Shown here piece after piece: positions 52,747 through 60,664 of a stretch of 64,000 bases of DNA. Both the position numbers and the translations under genes were made by a program. The notes under the pieces are model-generated. The model saw only the letters and a list, made by a program, of their open reading frames with translations. It ran no database searches and had not been told where the DNA came from. The stretch is from AP-15 sp963703745 (GTDB lineage Bacteria; Pseudomonadota; Alphaproteobacteria; ATCC43930; CGMCC-115725), in the NCBI GenBank assembly GCA_963703745.1, contig CAVPFL010000005.1, positions 620,001 through 684,000 on the forward strand, given 5' to 3'. The first letter of the stretch is position 1, and each line of letters starts with the position of its first letter.

Positions 52747-53090
52747 TGTGAGTCGATCCTCAATCGAATGTCTCGCGCCGGCGTGCCGATTAGCGAGCGC
52801 GTCCATGCTTACGCGCGCTTTAAGAACAACAACACCGCCACGCGGATGCCGGCTCCAAGAAAGACTCCAAAATGTCCGCGCCCGATGTCTGGAAGCTCAG
52901 CGCTGCGCCCTTGCCATGAAATTAACACGAAAACCCAGTTATTTCGACGGTGATATCGCCATTCCGGGGCGGCTCGTTGGGGCGGAGCCGGAGGGCCCGC
53001 AAGGGCCGGCCGTCCGTAGACGCGCCAGGGAATGACAGAAAGCGACAGGCCATTTTCATGCGTGGTGGCGGCATCTGACAGACGATGCGG
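52747..53090. other. Intergenic region without a supported gene
   Basis: About 340 bases upstream of the hydroxylase. A minus-strand frame (52809-53207) runs through here and across the methyltransferase relic; its end (ELPDIGRGHFGVFLG) has a faint resemblance to N-6 DNA methylases, but too little is present to call. The hydroxylase promoter must lie here. Confidence 0.4.
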
Positions 53091-53095
53091 CCCAT

Positions 53096-53415
53096 ATGCC
53101 GCCATCGCCGGCAAGCCCGCTGCCATCTCTATTCGAGTGCGGTCGCGCCGAGCAAGTTCGTGAATTGTTTGGTAATGCGTTCGAACCGCGGTTCGAAACG
53201 GGAACAACGACCTTGCGGATGCCGGATGGCGAGTTGGTCTGGGAGCTTTCTCGTCAGCGGCTATGGCCCAACCAAAGCGCTCGCCGCCGGCATCGATCCA
53301 GAGCGGCGGCTGCAGCTACAACGAGACTTCATCGCGTTCCACGAAGCGGTACCGCACTGACCTCGGGATAGCGATGCCGCGCGATTACATCGTAACGATC
53401 GGTTATCGACGGTAG
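53096..53415 (+). pseudogene. C-terminal relic of a SAM-dependent methyltransferase
   Basis: Three pieces in three frames restore the usual C-terminus of a SAM methyltransferase. The first (53096 on) reads ECGRAEQVRELFGNAFE to TLRMPDGELVWEL. The second (to 53360) reads GYGPTKALAAGIDPERR then LQLQRDFIAFHEA. The third ends MPRDYIVTIGYRR at the TAG 53413-53415. Two frameshifts (about 53245 and 53345) and the loss of the SAM-binding N-terminal half make it clearly non-functional. Confidence 0.65.
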
Positions 53416-53573
53416 GCGCCAAATTCCGGCTGTCGCCGCCACCCCTCCCCATCGAGGGACGCGTCAAGGTGGAGGGCCCTGTGAACCCCGTGACTTTGCG
53501 ATTAGAGCTCCCGTTTTCTTACGCGGTTGGCTTGTAGCATAAGAGGTAGGTTGGCGTCGCTCAGGATGCCGCC

Positions 53574-55181
53574 ATGGGGGACGAGCAGGTGCCGCGGGGC
53601 GCATACGTCACGAATAGAAGGCGCGCTACGGATCAGCTCTTAAAGCGCGAGGTAAGCCGAGCAGCGAGCTGGGAGAGGTTGTGGTTCCCTGCCCTCGCCG
53701 CGATTGTCGTCGTCTATGCGTTGCTGGGCAGCCTGCGCCCGGTTTTTGGCGACGATCCGTTCTTTATGCTGAACGACGCGCGCTGGCTCGTCGAGCATCA
53801 TGAGATCCCGCGTGTCGACCACTTTTCATACACCGCGCAGGGGCAGCCGTGGATCTACCCGATCGGCGGCAGCCTTCTCTTCTACGGGCTCTGGCTGATC
53901 GGCGGTTACGCGCTGTTGTCGTGGTCTGCCGCATTGACGACGGCCGGTACGACGGCGCTGTTGCTGCGCCGGGGATCGGTCATTTCCGCCCTACTGGCGG
54001 CGCTGGCAGTGCCGCTCATTGCCGCCCGCAGCAATGTCCGCGCCGACATGTTCACGACCTTGCTGTCGACGGCATATCTGGCGCTGCTGTGGCACTGGCA
54101 TCGCAGGGGGCGGGCCCCGTTGTGGCTGCTCCCGGTGCTTATGATCGCCTGGGTCAACGCGCATCTCGGCTTCATTGCCGGGCTCGGATTGATCGGCGGA
54201 TATGTGCTGGTGGAACTCCTCGAGTTCTTCTGGGTGGATCGGCGCCGGGCGGCGGCCGGGCGGTTGCGGCGGGCCGCACCTTGGCTGATCACCACCGCGG
54301 CCGCAACAGTCCTCAACCCCTTCGGACTCGAAATCTACGGCGCCGTCTTCCGTCAGCTGACCGCACCGCAGCTCGAGCTAATGTGGGAATGGCTGCCCGT
54401 CCCGCTGAACTGGAATACCCTGGCCCTGGTCGCCGCACCGCTCAGCGAGGAGGGCGCCGTCGTGCTGATGCTGACCATAGCCGCCGCGGCGGCGGTGGTC
54501 GCCCTGTGGCGCAAAGAGTTCGGCGCAGCGGTGCTGCTGCTCGGCGCCGCGATTGCCGCGGTTCAGCACATCCGTTCCGAGGCGCTGCTCGCGACCGTCA
54601 CCGTCATCCTCGGAAGCACCGTATTGGATGAGATCAGGTTCCCGATCGGCCGCCGCGCAAGGCCCGTCGCCGCGGCTGTGCTCGCCATGCTGCTCCTGGT
54701 CCTGCTGGTCGACATGGTCCCGCGCAAACTGCCGGTGCGTGGAAGCTGGGTGACGCGGGAGTATCCGGAAGGTGCGATCGCCTTCATCGAGAAGGAACAT
54801 ATCCCGCCGCAGGTCCTGGCGACGCGGTTCGGCGCCTACTTCACCTGGCGGCTCTGGCCGAAATACCTCGTCTTTTGGGATGTCCGGACCATGCCGTTCG
54901 GTCCGGAATTATTGGCGCAGCTCCGATCGCTGGCCGCACTGCCGCCCTCGGCACCGGAGTGGCGAGCGGCGGTCGACCGTTACGACATCAATGCCGTGCT
55001 CGGCGTCCGCGGTCCGAACGGGTTCCGGCTACAGGAGTTCTGCACCAGCGACGACTGGATCCCGGTATATCTCGACGAGGTGTCGGCCCTATTCGTGCGG
55101 CGGCGTCCCGAAAACGAGGGCTTCGACCGGCTTCGCATCGATTGCAACACCGCGCGGAGGGTCGGCGATGTGCGCGGCTGA
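53574..55181 (+). CDS. Polytopic membrane protein, GT-C glycosyltransferase-like
   Basis: 535-residue protein with about ten transmembrane helices and a soluble C-terminal domain of about 130 residues. The first periplasmic loop reads NDARWLVEHHEIPRVDHFSYT with GDDPFF before it, the acidic layout seen in predicted GT-C proteins. A conserved PWIYPIGGSLLFYGLWL follows. Family members are usually annotated only as hypothetical membrane proteins or mannosyltransferases. It stands alone, between a methyltransferase relic and a convergent LLM oxidoreductase. Function is inferred. Confidence 0.7.
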   Translation: MGDEQVPRGAYVTNRRRATDQLLKREVSRAASWERLWFPALAAIVVVYALLGSLRPVFGDDPFFMLNDARWLVEHHEIPRVDHFSYTAQGQPWIYPIGGSLLFYGLWLIGGYALLSWSAALTTAGTTALLLRRGSVISALLAALAVPLIAARSNVRADMFTTLLSTAYLALLWHWHRRGRAPLWLLPVLMIAWVNAHLGFIAGLGLIGGYVLVELLEFFWVDRRRAAAGRLRRAAPWLITTAAATVLNPFGLEIYGAVFRQLTAPQLELMWEWLPVPLNWNTLALVAAPLSEEGAVVLMLTIAAAAAVVALWRKEFGAAVLLLGAAIAAVQHIRSEALLATVTVILGSTVLDEIRFPIGRRARPVAAAVLAMLLLVLLVDMVPRKLPVRGSWVTREYPEGAIAFIEKEHIPPQVLATRFGAYFTWRLWPKYLVFWDVRTMPFGPELLAQLRSLAALPPSAPEWRAAVDRYDINAVLGVRGPNGFRLQEFCTSDDWIPVYLDEVSALFVRRRPENEGFDRLRIDCNTARRVGDVRG

Positions 55182-55253
55182 CCCCGCCGTGTATGGTGCC
55201 CTTGAGTGGTTGACAACACGCCAGACTTTCGACGCCGGTCCCTCAAGCCAGGT

Positions 55254-56279
55254 TCAGCGAAACGCAGGAACCACCTTTGAGGCGAACAACTCCAGATGCG
55301 TTTGCGCCCACCGCGACGGCAGTCCCGGCGGTAATGTCCAGGAATAGAAGTGTGTGATCGGGACGTTGTTGATGAACTCGCGGATCGTCCTGATCGCGGT
55401 GTCGGGGTCGACGACCTTGAGAAGGCCGCTTTGCCGCAGTTGTTCGCGATCGCGCAGGTGTTCGGAAAGCGGCTGAAGCCCGGCCGCGGCCAGCCATGCC
55501 GAGTAATTGTTGGCCTGATAGATGATGTGGTCGGCAGCCTCGGCGAAGGTTTTCTCCGGATCGTTGGAGACGATCAGACACCAAAAGGCGCTGGCGAAAC
55601 GAATGTTATCTGTAGGTCGGTTCTCCTTCCTTAGCTCGGCGACATAGCGGTCGTAGACGTCCCGGTTCGCGCCCGGCACGGTGAAACCATCGCCAAAACG
55701 CGCGGCACGGCGCAGCGCCGCCGGCGTGAAACCGCCCAGCCAGATCGGCGGATGAGGCTTCTGGATGGGCTCGGGTGTCACTTTGGCGTTTTGGAAATCG
55801 AAGAATTCACTCTTGAAGGTGACCGTCTCTCCCGCAAGAGCGCGGCGAATTATGTCGAGGGATTGGTTGGTGCGCGCGCCGCGCTCCTTAAAAGGCACAC
55901 CGAACCCTTCAAACTCTTCCCGTTTGAAGCCGACACCGGCGCCGAGCTCGAAACGACCGCCGGAGATAACATCGACGGTCGCGATATCCTCGGCCAGGCG
56001 TATGGGATTGTGAAACGGCACCAGGAGGACGCCGGATACGATACGGATCCGGTTGGTGCGGGCGGCGATCGCTGCGGCTACGGGCAGGATCGAGGGAAGA
56101 TACCCGTCTTCGATGAAGTGGTGCTCGGACAACCAAACATCATCAAACCCGTTATTCTCGCCCCATGCGATCTGCTCAAGGATTTCGCGGTAGAGCCGAT
56201 CGAGGGACTGGCGCCATTGCAGTGGATTTCGGAAGTCATACCAAAGACCAAAGCGTATTTTTCGATTATTGTCGCTCAT
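55254..56279 (-). CDS. LLM-class F420/FMN-dependent oxidoreductase
   Basis: 341-residue TIM-barrel flavoprotein of the luciferase-like monooxygenase family. Motifs are RFGLWYDFRNP at the start, DDVWLSEHHFIEDGY, ELGAGVGFKREEFEGFG, PPIWLGGFTPAALRRAARFGDGF in two parts and a typical C-terminal helix. It could use FMNH2 to oxidise or F420 to reduce a substrate; the substrate is unknown. It lies 36 bases after the SDR gene on the same strand, so both form an operon with the RclA-like reductase further upstream. Confidence 0.9.
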   Translation of the reverse strand: MSDNNRKIRFGLWYDFRNPLQWRQSLDRLYREILEQIAWGENNGFDDVWLSEHHFIEDGYLPSILPVAAAIAARTNRIRIVSGVLLVPFHNPIRLAEDIATVDVISGGRFELGAGVGFKREEFEGFGVPFKERGARTNQSLDIIRRALAGETVTFKSEFFDFQNAKVTPEPIQKPHPPIWLGGFTPAALRRAARFGDGFTVPGANRDVYDRYVAELRKENRPTDNIRFASAFWCLIVSNDPEKTFAEAADHIIYQANNYSAWLAAAGLQPLSEHLRDREQLRQSGLLKVVDPDTAIRTIREFINNVPITHFYSWTLPPGLPSRWAQTHLELFASKVVPAFR

Positions 56280-56314
56280 GACTCGTCTCTCTCTTGATAG
56301 ATTAGCGCCGACCC

Positions 56315-57052
56315 TCAGATCTGAGCCGCACCGCCGTCGACGAACAGCTCAATACCGGTGACGTAGGCGCTGTCGTCGCAAGCGAGGAATACCGCCGCCT
56401 TGCCGAGATCGTCCGGCGTGCCGATACGGCCGAGCGGGACCGATGCCACCATTGCGGCTTTCTCTTGATCCGTCACAAAATGCGAGAGGCCGGGTGTATC
56501 GGTGTATCCGGGGCTCAACACGTTGACACGGATGTCGCGGCCCTTGAGGTCGACGATCCAGGTACGGGCGAACGACCGCACCGCCGCCTTTGCCGCGTTG
56601 TACACCGAACAGGCGGCGAAGCCCTTGATCGACACCATCGAGCCGGTGAGGATCACCGAGGAGCCCTTGGTCAGCAATGGCAGCGCCTTCTGCACGGTAA
56701 ACAACACGCCGCGCACGTCCGTGTTGAACGTCCTATCGAACTGCTCCTCAGTGATCTCCCCGAGTGCGCCGAATTCGTAGACCCCGGCATTTACCGCCAG
56801 TACGTCGATGCGCTTCGCCCGCGCCCGGATCTCGGCAAATAGGCGGTCGAGGTCGGCGAGATTGGAGATATCGCCCTGGATCGCCGCGGCATTGGCGCCG
56901 ATTGAGATGACCGCCTCATCCAGCTGGGATTGACGCCGGCCGGTAATAAATACTCGAGCGCCTTCTTCGGCGAAATGCTTTGCAATGCCGAGGCCGATGC
57001 CGGCGCTGCCGCCGGTGACGAGCGCAACTTTATCTTCGAGCTTGCCGGTCAT
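56315..57052 (-). CDS. Short-chain dehydrogenase/reductase (classical SDR)
   Basis: 245-residue Rossmann-fold NAD(P)H oxidoreductase. The cofactor motif is TGGSAGIG (residues 13-20), then LAVNAGVYEFG, the catalytic LTGSMVSIKG serine and SVYNAAKAAVRSFART with Tyr and Lys. The C-terminus has NVLSPGYTDTPG and TGIELFVDGGAAQI as in most classical SDRs. It reduces a carbonyl or oxidises an alcohol of unknown identity. The gene is between the LLM enzyme and the RclA-like reductase, all on the minus strand. Confidence 0.92.
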   Translation of the reverse strand: MTGKLEDKVALVTGGSAGIGLGIAKHFAEEGARVFITGRRQSQLDEAVISIGANAAAIQGDISNLADLDRLFAEIRARAKRIDVLAVNAGVYEFGALGEITEEQFDRTFNTDVRGVLFTVQKALPLLTKGSSVILTGSMVSIKGFAACSVYNAAKAAVRSFARTWIVDLKGRDIRVNVLSPGYTDTPGLSHFVTDQEKAAMVASVPLGRIGTPDDLGKAAVFLACDDSAYVTGIELFVDGGAAQI

Positions 57053-57075
57053 TGTAATTCCCTCTTGGGCATTGC

Positions 57076-58479
57076 CTAACGTCCAACCAGCGGCGGCACA
57101 TTGTCGAAGAGCGAACCGATCCCTTCCGCCATTGTCGGGTGCGCGATAATCGCGTCGCGCAACTTCGGATACGGCAGGTCTGCCAGCATCGCGGTTTGCA
57201 CGACCGCCATGACTTCGCCGGCCTCGGCGCCGATCATCGTAAAGCCGAGAATGCGGTCGTCACTTGCCCCGACAAGGACCTTCATGAAGCCCTGTGTCTC
57301 GCCGGTCGTCGCCGTCCGCCGCACGCCGCTCATCGGCAGCCGGGCGACGCGGACAACGACACCTTGCTGTTGTGCTTCGCGCTCGCTCAGTCCCACGCGA
57401 GCGAGCGGCGGCTCGGTGAACATGCAGTAGGGAACCAGCCGCCCGCGCGTGCTGCGGTTGGCGCCCGCCAAATTATCGCGGATGATCCGAAAGTCGTCGA
57501 TGGAGACGTGCGTGAACTGCGGACTGCCGGCGCACTCCCCGATCGCCCAGACGTTGGGCGCGGTCGTCTCCAGCCGCTCGTTGACGCGGATATAACCGTG
57601 CGCATCCAACTCGACGCCGGTCTCTTCCAGCCCGATGCCGGCGGTGTTGGGAGCGCGTCCAGCCGCGGCGAGGAGGTCGCTGCCCTCGATCTTTTGCTCG
57701 CCGGAGGGAGTGCGCACGGTCAGGCTGACGCCCTCGCCGGATCGGCCCTGCACATTGAGGGTTTGCGTCTGGAGGAGAAAATGAATGCCCTCTTCCGTCA
57801 AAATTCGGTGCATTTCATCCACTACATCAGGATCTTCGCGGGCCATCAGCTGAGACCCGTGCTCGACGACCGTCACGCGGCTGCCGAAGCGGCGATAAGC
57901 CTGGGCCAGTTCGAGACCGACATAGCCGCCGCCGAGCACCACCAAATGCGAGGGTGCATAGTCGAGTTCGAGCGCCTCGATATGGGTCAGCGGCCGCGCG
58001 GCTTCGAGACCCGGAACCGGGGGGATTGCCGCGTGCGTGCCGAGGTTGAGGAAGACCTGGTCACCTGCCAACACCCGCGTACCGCCGTCGTTCAGCCGCA
58101 CCTCGAGCGTTTTCGGCGCGACAAACCGCCCGCTGCCCATGATCAATTCGGCGCCGCTTGTCTTGTAGTTGTGCAAATGCAGTTCGATTTCACGATTGAC
58201 CATATCGCGCTTGCGCTGGCGCACCTGTGCCATGTCGGTCCTGACCGGACCGGTGATCATCGTGCCGAACTGGGCTGCGTGATGGGCCTGATGCGCGATC
58301 CGGGCACTCCAAATCTCGTTCTTGCTCGGTAGGCAAGCGATGTTGGGGCAGGAACCGCCGATCCACCGGCGCTCGACGACGGCAGTCCGCCGCCCCGACT
58401 GCGCCAGATGCCAAGCCAGCAGCTTGCCGCCAAATCCGCTGCCGAGGATCAGGACTTCAACCCGTTCCGATTCAGACAT
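57076..58479 (-). CDS. FAD/NAD(P)-dependent disulfide reductase (RclA / mercuric reductase-like)
   Basis: 467-residue pyridine nucleotide-disulfide oxidoreductase. The FAD motif is LILGSGFGGK and the redox-active disulfide is GGSCPNIACLPSK (Cys44, Cys49). The NAD(P) motif is VVLGGGYVGLE, the second FAD motif is NVWAIGECAGSPQFTH, and the dimerisation end is AIIAHPTMAEGIGSLF. It lacks the N-terminal metal-binding domain and C-terminal cysteines of true mercuric reductases. RclA-type copper reductases are the closest context match, since a DUF417/RclC-like gene lies upstream on the same strand. A mercuric-reductase-like flavoprotein of unknown substrate is the alternative. Confidence 0.85.
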   Translation of the reverse strand: MSESERVEVLILGSGFGGKLLAWHLAQSGRRTAVVERRWIGGSCPNIACLPSKNEIWSARIAHQAHHAAQFGTMITGPVRTDMAQVRQRKRDMVNREIELHLHNYKTSGAELIMGSGRFVAPKTLEVRLNDGGTRVLAGDQVFLNLGTHAAIPPVPGLEAARPLTHIEALELDYAPSHLVVLGGGYVGLELAQAYRRFGSRVTVVEHGSQLMAREDPDVVDEMHRILTEEGIHFLLQTQTLNVQGRSGEGVSLTVRTPSGEQKIEGSDLLAAAGRAPNTAGIGLEETGVELDAHGYIRVNERLETTAPNVWAIGECAGSPQFTHVSIDDFRIIRDNLAGANRSTRGRLVPYCMFTEPPLARVGLSEREAQQQGVVVRVARLPMSGVRRTATTGETQGFMKVLVGASDDRILGFTMIGAEAGEVMAVVQTAMLADLPYPKLRDAIIAHPTMAEGIGSLFDNVPPLVGR

Positions 58480-58514
58480 GAGCTCCCTCCGTGTGTGACC
58501 CTCATGACAAACGG

Positions 58515-58840
58515 TTAACGCCAGACCGCCTCGCTACGTTGCCGCGATGGTGCGGTCGATGCCCTGCCAAAATCCGCGCTGACACGATGCGCGTTGTGGT
58601 ACTCAGGAAAGTTGGCATGCCCATCATTGAGCGCGTTAGGCGTCAATGGTGAACCGACAAAAACCCATTCACGCCACATAGAGTTCGGTGGCAGAATCAT
58701 CTCACCGGACGCGTTGTATTGGGGCAAATATCGTGATCTGGTAAGCCCGCTCGGATTCGCAGGTGATTGTGCGAATATTGTTGCCCCGCGGTCGCGCAAA
58801 CAACAAATGCGATCGCTGTTGCTAGAGTTTTACGGGACAT
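58515..58840 (-). pseudogene. Cytochrome P460 family relic
   Basis: The minus strand begins with an ATG at 58840 and a signal-peptide-like start (MSRKTLATAIAFVVCATAG). After a frameshift it continues as FAQSPANPSGLTRSRY, YNASGEMILPP and WREWVFVGSPL up to FPEYHN. This is the conserved N-terminal half of periplasmic cytochrome P460 proteins. After EYHN the sequence loses resemblance, and the haem-binding CxxCH C-terminus is absent. It lies between the RclA-like and DUF417-like genes, on their strand. Confidence 0.6.
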
Positions 58841-58888
58841 ATGGCCCCCCTCCAACATTACCTGCGGGTCGAGGGGTTTCCGGACGGG

Positions 58889-59491
58889 TCAATGGGACGG
58901 TGCCCATGCGCTGGCTTCGGGCTTTTCTCTGGCGGAAAGCGAGACTCTCATTACATCCTGCTTCAGCAGGTAGAATGATGCAGCGAGAAGCGCGACATCT
59001 TTCATAAGAAAAGGCACGTTGCCGGTCATGGCTGGAAACCCGCCCGCCGACGCATCCCAGCCATCGGGCATGAATGGGATGATAGTGACGGTACCTATGA
59101 ATGTGGCACAGGAGCCCAGCGCCCCGAGAATTCCCAGCCTTTTATACCAGAAGCCTAAGAACAGGAGCGTACCGAACGTCCATTCACAACTCCCTAGAAA
59201 CCAACTGGCTCCGCGGACGCCAAAAACCGGATACAGCCAGAAGAGGAGCGGGCCGTTGCTGATATAGGGGATCAGCCGCTGCGCCTCGTACGCCCACCAT
59301 TTCTGATACCCAAAGAAGAGGAATATAATTACCATCGATGCGCGTATTAAATGGTAATCAAGGTCCTTGGTAAGAATTCCGAGCCTAACCAAGACCCTTG
59401 CAAGCGAGTCCAATAAGCTACGAGGGGCTAGCAGCCGAGTACTGTTGCTCTCGCCAGTGGTGGCATCGAACTTAGTCGCGAGCTGGTTCAT
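58889..59491 (-). CDS. DUF417 / YkgB (RclC-like) membrane protein
   Basis: 200-residue inner-membrane protein with four predicted helices. YQKWWAYEAQRLIPYISNGP is the DUF417 signature following helix 1, and IIPFMPDGW with GGFPAMTGNVPFLMKDVALL comes before the last helix. In E. coli the homologue RclC/YkgB belongs to the reactive-chlorine resistance operon with RclA. The RclA-like gene lies downstream on the same strand, so the pair is partly conserved here, with a decayed cytochrome P460 gene between them. The N-terminal 45 residues are polar and may be cytoplasmic. Confidence 0.82.
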   Translation of the reverse strand: MNQLATKFDATTGESNSTRLLAPRSLLDSLARVLVRLGILTKDLDYHLIRASMVIIFLFFGYQKWWAYEAQRLIPYISNGPLLFWLYPVFGVRGASWFLGSCEWTFGTLLFLGFWYKRLGILGALGSCATFIGTVTIIPFMPDGWDASAGGFPAMTGNVPFLMKDVALLAASFYLLKQDVMRVSLSAREKPEASAWAPSH

Positions 59492-59590
59492 CCTATTTCT
59501 CCGCTTCGAGTTGGTTTCGGCGTAGACGAAAATCCGGCGATGGCTGTATCCGCATGGTCGAATTGCAGCCGGAAATTCGAACGATAATTC

Positions 59591-59698
59591 CTAGAAGGTT
59601 CTGGCGGCGCTCATGGCGAGGACCTTGGCCTTGCGATTGAGAACCGAGGTCGGGTTTTCGGGGTAGAAGCAGTGCTTGGCGCAGGCATTCGTGGTCAT
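59591..59698 (-). CDS. 35-residue cysteine-containing small protein
   Basis: Small ORF beginning MTTNACAKHCFYPENP and ending SAARTF. The ATG at 59698 is preceded by GGGAGGG with 6-base spacing, the best ribosome-binding site in this neighbourhood. Cys6 and Cys10 form CxxxC beside His9, and the C-terminal half is basic and helix-like. No family was recognised. It lies between the DUF417 gene and the peroxiredoxin gene, all on the minus strand, so a role in thiol or metal stress is possible. It could instead be a leader or precursor peptide. Confidence 0.55.
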   Translation of the reverse strand: MTTNACAKHCFYPENPTSVLNRKAKVLAMSAARTF

Positions 59699-59879
59699 CG
59701 TGCGCCCTCCCATTTTGTTTACGGCAGTCAATTTGGCGCGGGGTTACGCGCTCGTCGCGTTAATCGTCGTAAAGCTGCGTAAAATCCTGAATTTGTCGTG
59801 TCGAAATTCCGGGTTCTCTTGGGCGCCGACGTGACGGAATTTATGGCTTGGGATGGCCGTGGGTAGCAGCCGTTGAAGA
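59699..59879. other. Intergenic sequence upstream of the small cysteine protein
   Basis: Nothing coding is seen apart from the small gene's ribosome-binding site at its left edge (59703-59711). It includes an AT-richer stretch that may hold a promoter. Confidence 0.4.
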
Positions 59880-60494
59880 CTATCCATTATTCCTACCGGG
59901 AATGTTCGCTGAGTGCAGATGGGTCAGTGCGGCAATAATCTCAGTAGGCTCCAGCCTCGTAGTGTGATCGGCATCGAGGTAGGAAAGCACGACAAGGCCG
60001 GTGCTATCGAGGATGTAGGTGGCCGGTATCGGCAGTACGAAACCTTTCGATCCGGTCTTCGCCGAATTGGGGTAACTGAGCGCCAGGTAAGCAGCCCGGA
60101 AATGCTGCGGCACGGTGAAGGCAATCCGATAACGCGCGGCGATTTCGCATCCGCTATCTTGCAATATGGGAAACGGCGGTTCGGTGTCGCTGCCCAGAGA
60201 GGACGACTTACCTCGAGCCTGCGGAGAGAGAGCCACCAGCGTCGCGCCCAGCCGCTCGATTTCCGGGTGGACTGCCGCAAGCGCCTTCAATTCGAGAACA
60301 CAAAAGGGGCACCAGTCGCCCCACAAAAAGCTGACGACGACGGGACCACGATTGAGAAGATCCGGAAGATTGATGAAATCACCGCGCCTGCATCGGAGCC
60401 CGAACAGAGGCGCCGTCTCGCCGGCTTTTACGGCGTTGGCGAGGAGGCTGGTTTCCGCGGGCGCCTGGATCGAGCGGCGCGCGGCATCAACCAC
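59880..60494 (-). CDS. Peroxiredoxin-like AhpC/TSA protein
   Basis: 204-residue thioredoxin-fold protein. The active site is LWGDWCPFCVLELKAL with Cys62 and Cys65 (CxxC), preceded by a LF-LR-C-R-R-G-D segment typical of the AhpC/TSA family. PILQDSGCEIAARYRIAF carries a third Cys that may resolve. It lacks a signal peptide and should act in the cytoplasm, reducing peroxides or disulfides. The start is probably the GTG at 60494. It is divergent from a LysR gene that may regulate it. Confidence 0.85.
   Translation of the reverse strand: MVDAARRSIQAPAETSLLANAVKAGETAPLFGLRCRRGDFINLPDLLNRGPVVVSFLWGDWCPFCVLELKALAAVHPEIERLGATLVALSPQARGKSSSLGSDTEPPFPILQDSGCEIAARYRIAFTVPQHFRAAYLALSYPNSAKTGSKGFVLPIPATYILDSTGLVVLSYLDADHTTRLEPTEIIAALTHLHSANIPGRNNG
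59887..59904. promoter_or_regulatory. Palindromic ATTCC-N5-GGAAT site (copy 1)
   Basis: TTATTCCTACCGGGAATG overlaps the 3' end of the peroxiredoxin gene. It shares 14 of 18 bases with the site at 60644. The dyad fits the T-N11-A layout of LysR operators. Confidence 0.35.
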
Positions 60495-60643
60495 CTGGAG
60501 CTCAGCATTCTCCTCGTATTCGCGACGGCATACTTCAAGTTACGCCTTCAACGACATAGAGCGGCACCGGACAAGCGGGGCGGAACACGTGGTGCATTTC
60601 TCATTCCTGCTGACCTGCGGCACCCCTATCGTGGTAATATCCT

Positions 60644-60661
60644 TTATTCCTGGAGGGAATG
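60644..60661. promoter_or_regulatory. Palindromic ATTCC-N5-GGAAT site overlapping the LysR ribosome-binding site (copy 2)
   Basis: TTATTCCTGGAGGGAATG lies immediately before the LysR GTG start. The GGAGGG within it is the ribosome-binding site (spacing 7). A protein bound here could autoregulate the LysR gene and, through the divergent region, the peroxiredoxin gene. Confidence 0.45.
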
Positions 60662-60664
60662 AGG

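Noticed and set aside
52809..53207. Minus-strand ORF with faint N-6 DNA methylase resemblance at its end
   Set aside because: Resemblance is limited to about 25 residues and most of the frame is antisense to the methyltransferase relic.
57139..58332. 397-codon plus-strand ORF
   Set aside because: Lies wholly antisense to the RclA-like reductase, which has complete family motifs.
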